DNA from: Sporobolomyces roseus
Lineage: Eukaryota > Basidiomycota > Microbotryomycetes > Sporidiobolales > Sporidiobolaceae
NCBI GenBank assembly: GCA_016617785.1
Contig: JADILM010000008.1
Coordinates: forward strand, 310,001 to 374,000
DNA: 64,000 nucleotides
Reading direction: 5' to 3'
The first letter of the stretch is position 1, and every line of letters begins with the position of its first letter. Shown one piece after another: positions 23,171-34,422 of the stretch. The position numbers and the translations under genes are program-made. The notes under the pieces were generated by a model. The model was not told where the DNA came from. It worked only from the letters and a program-made list of their open reading frames with translations, and did no database searches.

Positions 23171-24017
23171 CTACAATTCCTCTCGAGCGATCAGAAACCG
23201 ACCAAGTTCCTCTAGTGCTTCCCATTTACCCTCCCTCCAGCTCTCAAGCGCAAGGAACGCAGCGTCTTCTGCCACCCTTTCCAGCATTTCTCCCTGTTCT
23301 TTCAATCCCGAGAACACTAAATCCGGTAACTTCCTCACGACCTCCCCTCCCAGTAGACTCGCCAGTGTATTCCTCAAGTTCTTCCCCAAGATCAAACTCC
23401 ACCCATCTATTCCTAACCAGATACTCAACCAAACCAACGCTATCGATCCTCCCAACCCCGCTCCCGCTAACACTTGCGCTTTCGTGTGATGACCCAATCT
23501 CACTCTGCTCCAACAGACACTCGAGGATCCAAATATGAAGAATGAAGCGAGTGATAATCGGACAATTCGTTCGAGAGGATGAGAAGTGAGGTGATAATCG
23601 TAGAGAGAGGTTGCCGAATGAGTGAGGGGGACGTATTGATCGTAGAGAGGGATGAGGGAGGTGAGACGAGGGTGTAGAGGTAGGAGGAGGGAGGATAAGG
23701 AGAGGTAGACTCCGAAGAAAGCGATTGAAGAAGAATGAGTCGAGGGCATTCCATATGTTTTCTCGAATTTCTTTGCTCCCGTAGGTCGAGGTTGCTTGAT
23801 ACATTTCTTCAGGAGTTTAGCTGTGGATCTGAGTGCGTCAGTGAGAAGTAGAAAGGGGGGAAGAGAGGAGGGACGAACCAGTGAATGCTGCAACGAGCGT
23901 TCCAGCTCCGAAATATAGAGAGTGGCTCGTTCGAATCCGTAAGATAAAGAATGCGGTCAATCCTGTCACTACGAATTGCGTATTCGAGAGGATGAAGAGC
24001 CATAATCGCTTGATCAT
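23171..24017 (-). CDS. PAP2-family membrane lipid phosphatase (dolichyldiphosphatase-like)
   Basis: This is a PAP2-fold integral membrane phosphatase. All three catalytic motifs are present: KKCIKQPRP (K-x6-RP), GMPSTHSS (the PSGH position, here PSTH) and SRVRLGHH (SR-x4-H, about residue 150). Several hydrophobic segments surround them, including FFILRI, LASFFIFGSS and SIALVWLSIWLGI. One intron (about 23882-23830) joins AAFT to AKLLKKCIKQPRP. The ATG at 24017 gives a short cytosolic leader before the first membrane segment; an upstream exon cannot be excluded because the frame is open further 5'. Family members remove pyrophosphate from dolichyl diphosphate or act on sphingoid or phosphatidate substrates. 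The motif spacing resembles the Cax4/DOLPP1 group, but the substrate is inferred. Confidence 0.72.
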
Positions 24018-24577
24018 TTTGGGGAAGTTGAGTGAGAAAGTGTCGGTCGACGGCTGGAGTTGGAGGACCTTTGGATCGTTCCCAATGATCCTATACTGGT
24101 CTTAAATCGTACGAGAGGGCTACTGGCGATTCTAAGGTGAGTGGTCGAGAGTGACCTCAGAAACCGTTTCGATTTTGCTCTTCCTTTCCTACATTTCCCC
24201 TCGATTCTTGCTTCGTGCTCTGGCGGACTCGTAGACTCTGGAATTGCTCCGTTGAAGTTGTAAGGGAGTGGAAGGAAATTCGCGTGGGTCGTCGTCTCTT
24301 TCCGAATCTTGAGTCTCCTGTCGACCTTTTCGGAGATGCTGTGAATGGCGGGAATAGACCTACTTATCTCCTATTCCCACTATTCAATGCGTCAGATCGA
24401 TCCGGAGATGGACGATCAAGCTCGTCAAGTTTTTGCCCTTCCTCTCTTTTCCCCCCCTCAGAGTTTCGTCTTCACGATACTCGCTCGACCGCTTCTCTCA
24501 ATTCACTAGTCAGCAACATACCTTCACAGCGCAACCTCCGTCGCTCTCGTCAGCCTCCTCGACCCTCCACTGTCAAG
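24018..24577. promoter_or_regulatory. Divergent intergenic region, phosphatase-dynamin 1
   Basis: These 560 bp probably hold both promoters and the long leader of the dynamin-like gene. Open frames here overlap the leader and show no similarity. Nothing else was seen. Confidence 0.4.
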
Positions 24578-27425
24578 ATGGTTCAGTCTCAACCCACTTC
24601 TCTTCCCAATGCCAAAGCTGCGGCTGGAATCAGCGCTTCACGCTTCGCGAAGGACAGCAAGGATCTCATTAGTCTCATGAACAACATGCGAGCTGCTGGA
24701 GTTGGCACGGAACTTGATCTACCGAGAAGTAAGCACTTCGAACTCAGCTTGATTATTCCAACTGACCTTTGGCTCGCTCTAGTTGCCATCATTGGTGAGT
24801 TCAGGCGACATCGTCGCTCGTTTCGTATTGTTCATTGCTGACACTTCCTTCTTTCTCACAGGTAACCAATCCGCAGGCAAATCTTCTCTCGTAGAAGCCA
24901 TCAGCAGTGTGAGTCGTTTTTGATCTTTCTCCCACCCTCAGCTTTCAATAGTGCCAAGCTGACTTAGCCTTTCCCTCCCCGTCTTAGATCAAAGTCCCCC
25001 GAGACGCTGGTACCTGCACCAGGTGTCCTTTCGAAATACGCTTACAACACTCGGACGATACTTGGAAGTGCAAGATCTCGGTTCGTTTCGAAACCGGAGA
25101 CAACGGACGCCCTTTGGAGACAATCAGGGAGGAACCTTTCGGTGAACCCTTGCGAACGCTTGATGGAATCGAAGCTGCACTCCGTCGAGCTCAACTCGCG
25201 ATCTTGAACCCCTCTGTCTCCCCGAAAGTCTGGGCTAAGGCTACCGACGCCGACGTTCAGAAGGCCAAAGAAGGGCCTCTCGCTCTAGGATCAAAGAAAC
25301 AGTTCTCGTTCTCGACCAACCTCGTCTGTATCGATATCTCCGGTCCTGACGTGACTGACCTCGCTTTCCTCGATTTACCTGTGAGTTCAATCGTCGCTTT
25401 TTGTGTCGCTTTGCGCTGAATCAGCTCTGTCCTCGTGATAGGGTATCATCTCGAACGTCGAAGAAGGAGAAGACCCCGCCAACATCGATCTCATCAAGGG
25501 TATGGTCGACAAGGTCATCGAAGGGAATTGTCTCATTCTTTTGACACTCTCGATGAAAGACGACATCGAGAATCAGAGTGCGATGCTTCACGCCCGTAAA
25601 GCTGATCCAGAGGGAAAGAGGACTATCGGTACGTTGCATCGATTCGCTCGTCGTCTCGCTTCGTCGAGCTAACTCCTCCTTTTCGCAGGCGTTCTCACGA
25701 AAGCTGATACTCTTCAGGAGGGTGAACATTCGAAATGGCTTCAAGTTCTGCTTGGACAAAGACACAAGCTCTCGAACAACTACTTCGCCACTCGTCTACC
25801 CGGTACCGCCGATCTCGGAAGGAATCTCACCTTCGAGGCCGCCCGAGATGCTGAGAGGAACTTCTTCAGCTCGACCGTCCCCTGGTCAACCGTCTCTTCA
25901 GACGTTCGTCGTCGTCTTGGTATCCCCCACCTTACCGCCTATCTTTCAGAGAAACTGTCCGCTTACATCCGATCGAAGTGAGTCCCACTCAAACGTCAAT
26001 CTCCTTCTCTTCTTTCTCACTCTTGTCCTGAACTACAGGCTTCCGGAACTCCGACAGGTTGTCGTCGACGGTCTGAAGGCCGCTCAAGTCCAGGTCGACG
26101 AATTGCCTCCTCCTCCCTCCGAAGATCCGCTCAGCGAGCTTCTTCAGATTCTCCAAGCTTTCCGTACCAACATCGACGCATATGTCGTTGGCAGTCAAGA
26201 TTACGAGAGTCTCATCAAGGAGAAGAACAGGATTGAGGACGTCTTCGTCGATAACATCAAGTCGACTCGTCCAATCCTTCACCCTTACGACTCGGTCGAT
26301 TCACGACTAGGGCCATGTCGTCAAGACTTGATCAAGAATGGACCACCGTTTGTCGACTGCAACGACGTCGAAGGTCACGGTCGCCTCTGTCTCGAAGGTA
26401 CGGAGGAGTACCAGCGCTATGTGCTCGAGATGAACTTGACGGAAATCCACACCCACATCAAGCAGTAAGCCGGATTAAACGACTCGATTCACTTCGAGCA
26501 CGATGGTAACGCTGACTTGATTCTCGAATAGGCGCAAAACGCGAGAGACGCCGCTGTGCGTCCCTTTCGCCTCAAAGTCTTCCTTGATGGTGGAAGCGAC
26601 GAAAGGATGGGAAGACCTTGTTTCGAATGCTGTCGACGCGTTAGAAACTCCTGTACTCGAAGTACTCGCTGAGCTCGTCGCGAAGCATTTCGGTCGATAT
26701 CAAGAGTCAGGTCTGTCAGACACCGCAAAGTGAGTTCGTTTCGTTGTCTTGAGCTGTTCCCCTCACTCTACTGACGCCTTACGCTTCAAGGGATATCGTG
26801 ATCACTGTCGCCGGTGACCTCAACACTCGCACCAAATCCATTCTCGCCGATCTCCTCAGTCTCGAGAAAACACCGTTCACTCGCAACAACTCATACTTTG
26901 AAAGCACTCACGAAAAGGTTCTTCTCGAGCTGAAGGAAAGGCGAAAGTCAGAAGAAGATGGATCGTCTGACGGTGGAGGAAGCGAAGATGACACGAAGAG
27001 CTCCGACGATGAGTATGCTGATGAGCTCGACGTTGCTGCTCACGTTGTCGCCAAATGGACTGTACGTTTCTTCTCCCGACAATCGCTCTTCCTCGACTCT
27101 AGGCTAAGTTTCGCTCTTTTCCGCAGGTCGCTTACAAAGTATTTCGCTCTCCTTTCTCTGTTCTCTGTACTCGTCTGACACCATCTCTCACCGACAGCGC
27201 ATTATCGACAACGTCCCTCGACTCCTCGACTTTCACATCCTTCAGAAACTCCCCGCCGCGATCTCTCAAGCGTTCTACACCCAGCTCGCTGGCAGCGGCA
27301 GGGATGCAGCCGCTCAGTATCTCTCAGAAGGTTTCGAGCTTCAAGAGCAACGAGCTGAGTTGCAGAAGAAGATCACTCGAATTGGCGAAGCGAAGCAACT
27401 TCTCGCATCTTTCGGAAGATACTAG
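24578..27425 (+). CDS. Mx/dynamin-like GTPase, copy 1 of a tandem pair
   Basis: This is a dynamin-superfamily large GTPase. The G1 P-loop is GNQSAGKSSLVEAIS, G2 lies in TCTRCPFEIRL (Thr after KVPRDAG), G3 is DLPGIISN (split by an intron) and G4 is LTKADTL. The middle/stalk domain follows (LPELRQVV, DPLSELLQIL, DYESLIKEKNR). A GED starts at about YADELDVAAHVVAKW and ends EAKQLLASFGRY with TAG at 27423-27425. There is no PH or Pro-rich domain, so the layout is that of Mx proteins and Vps1/Dnm1 rather than classical dynamin. The loop between stalk and GED is short and acidic (RRKSEEDGSSDGGG...). Ten or so introns were placed; one, just before the P-loop strand (AIIGNQ), is absent from copy 2. 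The cellular role is not known: Mx-like defence or membrane remodelling are possibilities. Confidence 0.88.
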
Positions 27426-28286
27426 TTTCTCCCCTCCTCTTTCGTGGCTAGTCCACTCCATAGACGTCTCTGTGTCCCCTTCCCTTTGCTCCGTTTCCTT
27501 TCCGTAACCTATCTGTGCCCTCTTCTCCGTAACCCAAAACTTTTTCCGTTCCTTTGCGAATTTCTTTGCGACGAGAGAATCGGCTTCGAAGGGAGCTGAT
27601 CTTGACAAGAGACTCGAAGCGATGCTGAGACGAGGATGTGGAAGATGAGGGAGGGAGGGAGGGAGGGAGCAGTCGAGCGATTTTGACGGGAGGTCGAGTT
27701 GCGAAAAGTTGGCAAACGTCTCGCCTGAAGCGCTGAAAGCCGCTAGCTAGGCAGACAGACCTTCTCCCTCAATACCCTGTACGCTACTAAAAGATCTCGT
27801 CCCTCGAGAGCTAGAACTTTCCCCCTCATCTTGATTTCGCTGTTGAGTGTGAGATTCGGATCGGAAGAGCTGGAAGGCAGTCGGTGCCGGCTGTGTATCG
27901 CTCTGTACTTGCTTCGAGGTAGTTTCGAGCTGTTTGAAAGTCGGCAGTGAATAGTAGGAAGTCAACTTCTCAAGGAAAAATGGCTGAACAACCTCTTCCT
28001 CCTACCTTCACCAGATACTCCACTCATATCCTCGATACTCTTCTGATCTACTCATCCAGCTCTGCCGACCTCAATCAGCGCTTCAAACTCTCTCGCTCTT
28101 CCAATTCGCTCTTCCTTTGTTTCACTCAACAACAAAGCAACTCGAGAAGCAGGCTCGCAATTCGAGACGTAGACCTCGCCAGGAACTGATCATAGGAGTA
28201 GAAAGTAAGCTGCTTACTCTCGGTTCGCTCGAGGGGGACCTGACCACCTTCGTTCGTAGCACTTTATCCCACTTCGCTCTCTCGCC
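27426..28286 (+). other. Spacer between the tandem dynamin-like genes
   Basis: This 861-bp spacer contains a GGGA repeat (about 27648-27666). It also has an ATG-initiated 70-codon frame at 27980-28189 (MAEQPLPPTFTRYSTHILD...) that ends about 100 bp before copy 2. That frame has no family I recognise; it could be a small gene or an upstream frame in copy 2's leader. No remnant of a third GTPase copy was seen. Confidence 0.35.
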
Positions 28287-31254
28287 ATGTCCGATGCGAA
28301 TTCGAAAGCTGCTATCGGCATTCATCAGTCAAGATATGCTAGAGATCGACGGGAGCTGATCTCGTTGATGGATCGAATGAGGTCAGCGGGAGTTTCAAGT
28401 GAAATTGATATTCCGCGCATCGCTATCATTGGTGAGTCCTGTTCACCTCTATCGCTGTTCGAGGCGGATACAGGATGGCCGACAATTCAGATCGACTGAC
28501 GCCGCCTTGATTGTTGTAGGTAATCAATCTGCGGGAAAGAGTTCGCTCGTCGAGGCAATCTCAGGAGTGAGCTTTCGAACGTCCTTTCTTCCCAAAGCGT
28601 TCGTTAACCCCAACTCGCGCGCAGATCAAAGTTCCACGAGATAGCGGCACCTGCACTCGATGCCCTTTCGAGGTGCGAATTCGACAAACGGACGAACCTT
28701 GGAACTGTCAAATCTTCCTTCGCTTCGAGACCGGAACAGACGGCCGTCCTCTCGACAGAATCAGCGAGACACGATTCGGCAAAGCCCTTCACTCGCCGGA
28801 CGAGGTGGAGGCTGCTTTACGTCGAGCTCAACTAGCGATCCTCAACCCCTCAGTTTCTCCCAGTAGCTGGGCGAAGGCTTCCGACGACGATGTCAAATCA
28901 GCGAAGGAAGGAAACTACGTTCTCGGATCCTCTGAACAGCTGTCGTTCTCGACGAACCTCGTCTGTATCGACATCTCGGGACCTGAAGTTACTGATCTCG
29001 CTTTCCTCGATTTACCCGTGAGGCCGATCAATTCCGTTGTTTCCCTTCTTCCCCTACGCTGACTCAACACTTTACTCGGGATAGGGTATCATCTCAAATG
29101 TTGAAGAGGGAGAGGATCCCGGCAACATTGATCTCATCAAGGGAATGGTCGACAAAGTCATTACCGGGAACTGCTTAATCCTCTTGACTTTATCGATGCG
29201 GGACGATATCGAGAACCAGAGCGCGATGCGACATGCTCGTACTGCTGATCCGGAAGGGAAGAGGACGATCGGTGAGCTGCACTCGATCTACCTCGATCCT
29301 TGTTTGTTTAAGCTGACCTGATTCCCAAGGCAGGTGTGCTCACGAAAGCGGATACATTGCAAGAGGGAGAGCATCAGAGATGGATTCAGATTCTTCAGGG
29401 TCAACGAGCGAAACTTTCGAACGGTTATTTCGCAACCCGCCTGCCTGGTGCAGCGGATCTCGGCAAGAACCTCACTTTTGACGCTGCTCGAGTAGCCGAA
29501 AAGGACTTCTTCAACTCTACTGCCCCTTGGTCAACCATTCCTACGGAGCTTCGTCGTCGTCTCGGAATCCCAAATCTCACTACTTACCTTTCGGAAAAGC
29601 TCTCCTCCTACATCAAGTCAAAGTAAGCATCTTTCGATACGCACTTCTCGCGCTTTTTCTCGCATTGCTGACTCTGTCGATCGATAGACTTCCGGAAATT
29701 CGCAAGGTCGTAAACGAAGGATTCCTCGAAACTCAAACTCGCATCGATGATCTTCCACCTCCTCCTTCGACCGATCCCCTCAGCGAGATGATGCAGCTCC
29801 TACAAGCGTATCGATCCGATCTCGATGCCTACGTCGCTGGCTCTCAAGGTTTTGAATCACTCATCAAGGACAAGAATCGGATTCAAGCCGTATTCGCCGA
29901 CAACATTCGGGAGACACGCCCTCGTCTCTATCCGTTCACTGAGGAGCATGTTTCGCAGCTTCCGAAAGACTTGATCCAGAAGTCGCCTGTCCTCATCGAT
30001 TGCAGCGATTCATCGAGCCTTTACTCATCTGAGAAAATCAACGACTTCGTTCTCACCTTGAACCTGAACGATGTGACGGAGCGTATCGAGAGGTACTCTT
30101 CACTTAGTTAGCTCGCTGCTCGGAATCCGTTGCTGACGCTTCCCCTCTACAGGCTCAAGACTCGAGAATTGCCGGTCAATGTCCCTTTTCGAAGTAAATC
30201 ATCTCTGATGGTCGAGAGCACGAAAGGCTGGAGTACCATCACTACGAATGCCTTGGACGCCCTTCGAAACCCGGTGCTCAGCGTCTTGAACGATCTAGTC
30301 GAGGAGTACTTCGGTCGTTACGCAGAATCTGGGTTGACAGCAGCGGCCAAGTAACTTTATTCTCCTTCTTCAACACGATGACTACTGACTCAGTAGCTTT
30401 GATAGGGACATCACCGACTCAGTGTCAGCTCAACTCTTCGCTGAAACCGAATCTCGACTCAGGCACCTCATCGAACTCGAGAATATCCCTTTCACACTCA
30501 ATAATCACTACTACGAGGCGACACTCGACAAGTCTCGAGCGCATCTCAAGCACCAGCGGCAAGAGTCGGAGAAGATTGCGCCCATCGCGAAGAAAGCCAA
30601 ATCGACAGCGGAAGGAGCAGCGAAAGCGAAACAACCTCAAGCTCAGCCTCAAACTCAACCTGCGCCGTTGTTCCCGCCGGCAGCTACCGCTGTTCCCGAT
30701 TCAGCCTCTTCCTTCGGCTTCAGCTTCCAAACAGCTTCTGTAGAACCACAGAATGCGTTTCAGCAAGTTGCAGCAGCACCGGTAAAAACGAAAAGTAAGC
30801 AGCAGGAGGAGAAGGAGAAGATGCAGGCGGCTCTCGCAGCTCTAGCGTCACTCGGTTACAACGTGACGGAGGAGGACTTGCCGAAGCTACTTCCTCCCGA
30901 CAAGTATGCCGACGAGCTCGATGTCATGAGTCACGTTATGGCGAATTGGAAGGTACGTCTCCTTTTCGACTGTCTCTCCTCCGACGCTGCAGCTAACGCT
31001 ATCTACACTCTTTGCAGGTCGCTTACAAACGAATCATCGACAACGTTCCTCGTTTCGTCGATTACGACGTCCTTCAGAAACTTCCTCTCGCCGTCTCGAC
31101 CGCTTTCGCTCAACTCGCTTCGGGAGGATCAACAGGAGCAGCACACTACCTTCGAGAAGGACTCGAGGTGCAAGAGCTGAGGGCGGAGTTGACGACGAAG
31201 CTTACTCGGATCACGGAGGCGAAGCAGTTATTGAGCGCATTCGGGAGGCACTGA
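28287..31254 (+). CDS. Mx/dynamin-like GTPase, copy 2 of a tandem pair
   Basis: This is a full-length paralogue of the preceding gene. The start at 28287 (MSDANSKAAIGIHQSRYARD) aligns with the copy-1 N-terminus. P-loop GNQSAGKSSLVEAISG, switch DLPGIISNVEEGEDP, LTKADTL, the stalk (LPEIRKVV, DPLSEMMQLLQAY) and the GED (YADELDVMSHVMANW to EAKQLLSAFGRH) are all intact. The main difference is the segment between stalk and GED: after KSRAHLKHQRQ there are roughly 110 Gln/Pro/Ala-rich residues (PQAQPQTQPAPLFPP, Phe-Gly-rich FGFSFQ) and a Lys/Glu helix, where copy 1 has about 35. In animal Mx this position is loop L4, which sets antiviral target range; carrying that meaning over to a fungus is speculation. 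Intron positions mostly match copy 1. Confidence 0.88.
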
Positions 31255-31439
31255 GAGCGATTTTGGTAGTTTCAGTTTTCTCTCGTTTGTATCTAGCTTA
31301 TTTGTGCACTCGTCGTACCGCTCTCCGCGAAACGAGAGGAGAGAAAAGCGGGAAATTACATTTCGATTTCGTTTTCTGTTCTGAAAAAATGGTAAAGCTA
31401 TTCTTCTTCCTATTTTCACTTCCACTGCCTCGGAAGATC

Positions 31440-32587
31440 TCAAGCTTTCTTCCTTTTCTCTCCTATCATCCTTCTCCAGAAATCACTCGAGATCCAAGCA
31501 TCCGACATCCACGAACCTGGTTGCTCTTCTCGCACGATCTCGACCCCTTTCTCGCCACAAACTCTGGTCAACCGCCGTAATTCATCCTTGAGATTTCCAC
31601 TGCTCCAGTCAAGATTTGTGTCTGGGAGGTAGAGCAGTCGATGCGACGAAAGGGCGTTCTGAAGCAGCGAATCTGAGATGAATTCGAATGTCTGCGCAAG
31701 CCCGCGGTGATGCTCGACTCCGATGATCCGAATGTTACAGACGATTGGTAGAGACTCGGTATTGGCGTCGAGATCGAATAAGGTGAATTCGTTGATCGCT
31801 CGCAGCGTTTCCTCCGGGAGCTCGGAAATCATCTCAGCATCGAGAGACAGAGCATCGAGCTGAGGCGTTAGCACGTCGAGCGCTTGGGTCAAGGTTCCGT
31901 CCGCGTCGGCGTCTTCATCCGAGTAGCTGAAGACTCGGAGACCGGGGAACGCCTTTGGGGTCAGAATCCGATTCGGAGAGTCAACTGCATAGACTCGCAG
32001 GAGTTGTAGTTCGACGATTGTAGGTAGCTGCTCATCGTGGGTATTCTCGATGGAGACGTCGGAGAGGCGCAGGACTTCGAGGTCTATTCGAGTCAATGAT
32101 TCAGTTTCGACTCGAGATGCACAAGGGCGAAAATCATGCTAGACTCACTCGGAAGAAGAGCTAATACACAGAGATCCATCACATGCGGTGATCCATCGAC
32201 AGCGAGGAGTCTGAGTGACGGATACTGAATGATCGAAGGATCGACAACTCGCCCGACCTCGATGTTACTCGCGACGAGCTCTACTGGACGTCTCGCCTCC
32301 TCCTCAGTCGGGTTTTGGGCCAGCCAGCTGTCCATAGCGCGCCGGTTTGGAACGTGTACAATGCTATAGAGGAGTGGGCTTGCGATTCGTCGAAAGAGTC
32401 GAGAGACGAGACAGAGAGAGCGAAGAGTAGCTTGTCGGGTTGTGTAGGTGGTCGAGTGGTAGTGATGGGTTACTGTAGATTCGATGATGGTCTGAATGAG
32501 TTCGTTGGGGAGGTTAGAGAAGGGTCGATAAGGCGAGGAAGGGGAGGAAGAATCGGGAGAAGTGGGAGGAGAGAGCGAATTTGACAT
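31440..32587 (-). CDS. F-box-like/LRR protein, paralogue 1
   Basis: This is a probable F-box-type adaptor for SCF ubiquitin ligases with a repeat-like C-terminus, a common expanded class in basidiomycetes. The start at 32587 (MSNSLSPPTSPDSSS) is chosen because the paralogue at 45.1-46.2 kb starts at the same place. The F-box-like motif is FSNLPNELIQTIIESTV, followed by LRSLCLVSRLFRRIASPLLYSIVH. One intron (near 32148-32085) joins LLP to NLEVLRLSDVSIE. The C-terminal half has leucine-rich strands and ends with REEQPGSWMSDAWISSDFW. The paralogue ends with REEQPISWMSDSGISQDFW. The target is unknown. Confidence 0.65.
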
Positions 32588-32933
32588 GTTGATGGATCTG
32601 TGAGGCATATACGAGGTAGATCAGCATCTCATAGGAGGATACATATAACTTGTGGGACATTCAGGAGCGTGAGAGTCTGAACAGGGGAGCTGTTCCGAGA
32701 TGGAAGAGTGGGAGGGGAAGGAAAGGAAGCTAAACTCACGAGGAAGTACCCTGGTCACCTATTTATGATTCTGTATTGATCTTGAGTATCTACCGAGCTG
32801 TCTTGGTCGATCGAGTGAGTTGTAGGAGTGAGAGCGTCAACGAGTTCAACTCCTCTCTTTCTTACCTTTACTTCTCTAGCTTGGGATCGCTCGAATCGAC
32901 TCGAATACACTCGCAAAGAGTCTCGAATATACT
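32588..32933. promoter_or_regulatory. Divergent promoter region between F-box-like genes
   Basis: This is 346 bp between divergent start codons. It is purine-rich near 32700 and has repeats of TCGAATC(G/A)ACTCGAATACACTC type at 32890-32930. No gene was seen. Confidence 0.4.
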
Positions 32934-34296
32934 ATGAGTGAATCCAAGGCGAGTCTAAAGCTATCCCCCCTTCTGCTCTCGATTCTTTGCTGACCTCGCT
33001 TCTCCACGACAGAATTACTTCTCCCTTCTCCCTCCCAAAGTCACGCAAGATATCTTCGGCTATGTTCAAGCGCAAGAGAAGCCGATCCTCGATCCCCTCT
33101 CGAAACATCTTCTCCCTTTCCAACAGAAACCTCTCTTCCATCACATCGTTCTCGATTCCTACGAAGAATTGGAGATGCTCTGCGATATGACGCGAAGAAG
33201 ATCGGCATTGGCGACGTACATCGATCATCTCCACATCAACATCGATTTCACTTTCGTCCCTCATCAAGAAGTTCCAACGGAATCAAAAGATCCTCTCGTC
33301 CCATCCTCTGATCAACTTCAGGACTTGTTCCACGCTCTCACAGTAATCACAACTCTCTCCACCTCTGGATCGTACCGTCTCGCTACCTCGATCCTCACTC
33401 AAGAGATGACTCGCGACTGTTTTCCGAAGCTCGTTAAACTTTCTCTCACCTCGAGTTTCCCACAGTTCGAAGATCCTTTCGACCCAGCACACTACACCGT
33501 TCTCTCCAGTTTCATGAAGCTTGAAGCCTTCCTCTTGTCTGTCTTTCGGGACCCTTCCACGATCCATCCGAACCTTCAAACATCTCCGCCTGTTCCTCTC
33601 TCAATTCAACTTGAAAGCCTTCGTCTCGTTGGACCTCTCACGTCGAGCGCATCATCAACAAAGCATCTCGTCGGGTCCTCCACTTCAATCACTACTCTTA
33701 TCCTCATCGATACCTCCGGACAGTCGCCAGTCACTGAACTCCTCGAGGGCTTGCAACACAGCGACAAGCTTCTCGACCTCGAGCTCAATCGATCACCTGC
33801 ACACGATCCAATCTCAACCTCGTCTCTCGTTGGAGCCTTGTCTCGATGCCCTAATCTACAATCGATTACTCTCGGAGGAAGCTGTTCATCTACTTCTCCC
33901 TCGGTTTACTCTGCTCTCATCGCCCTCCCAATCCAGACTCTCACTTTCGGCTACAAAGCTCAAGTCTCCCTCGATCAACTCACGAAACTCGTTATCGGCT
34001 CGACCAAGCACGGTACTCTCCGTTCGATCACGCTCGACAATGTCATTGGAGGTATCGGAACGACGATTGAAGAAGCTGGAGAACCTTACGTGGGACCTGA
34101 TGGAGATACATGGGAAGTCTATCCCGATTGGAGACTACCTGAATGGACCGATACTTTCACGAGGAGAGGTCTGGCCGAATTCTTGAGAATTGTCGAATTT
34201 GAGGGAGTAGAGGTGGATGGAACTGCTTTGGAAGCTGTCAGAGTCGAGAGGGAATTCGAGAAAGAGTTGGAAAGAGTTGAAGATTGGAGTGAATGA
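32934..34296 (+). CDS. F-box/LRR-like protein with a GC-AG first intron
   Basis: The short first exon, MSESK, is joined over a GC-AG intron (32949-33012, 64 nt, donor AAG|GCGAGT, branch CTGAC) to NYFSLLPPKVTQDIFGYVQ. That is an F-box-like opening, followed by LLPFQQKPLFHHIVLDSYEE, a pattern typical of basidiomycete F-box/LRR proteins. The rest has irregular leucine-rich segments (LPKLVKLSL, LESLRLVG, LLDLELN, NLQSITLGG, LRSITLDN). The stop is at 34294-34296. Without the GC-AG splice the frame could begin only at internal Met 33169, losing the F-box region. It is not a close paralogue of the two other F-box-like genes here. It is likely a substrate adaptor; partners are unknown. Confidence 0.62.
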
Positions 34297-34422
34297 AGAA
34301 TCACGGAAGGAAGGAGAGAAATGAAGTAATGGAGAAGTTTGCTTGATTAGTTTTTCGAGATCGAAGGAATGCAACGATTTCTATTGAGCAGTGCTCTCAC
34401 TTATTGCAAACAAAGAGATGAT

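Noticed and set aside
27648..27666. GGGA repeat as a possible G-quadruplex regulatory site
   Set aside because: The tract is short and lies in the 3' region between two genes; nothing else supports a function.
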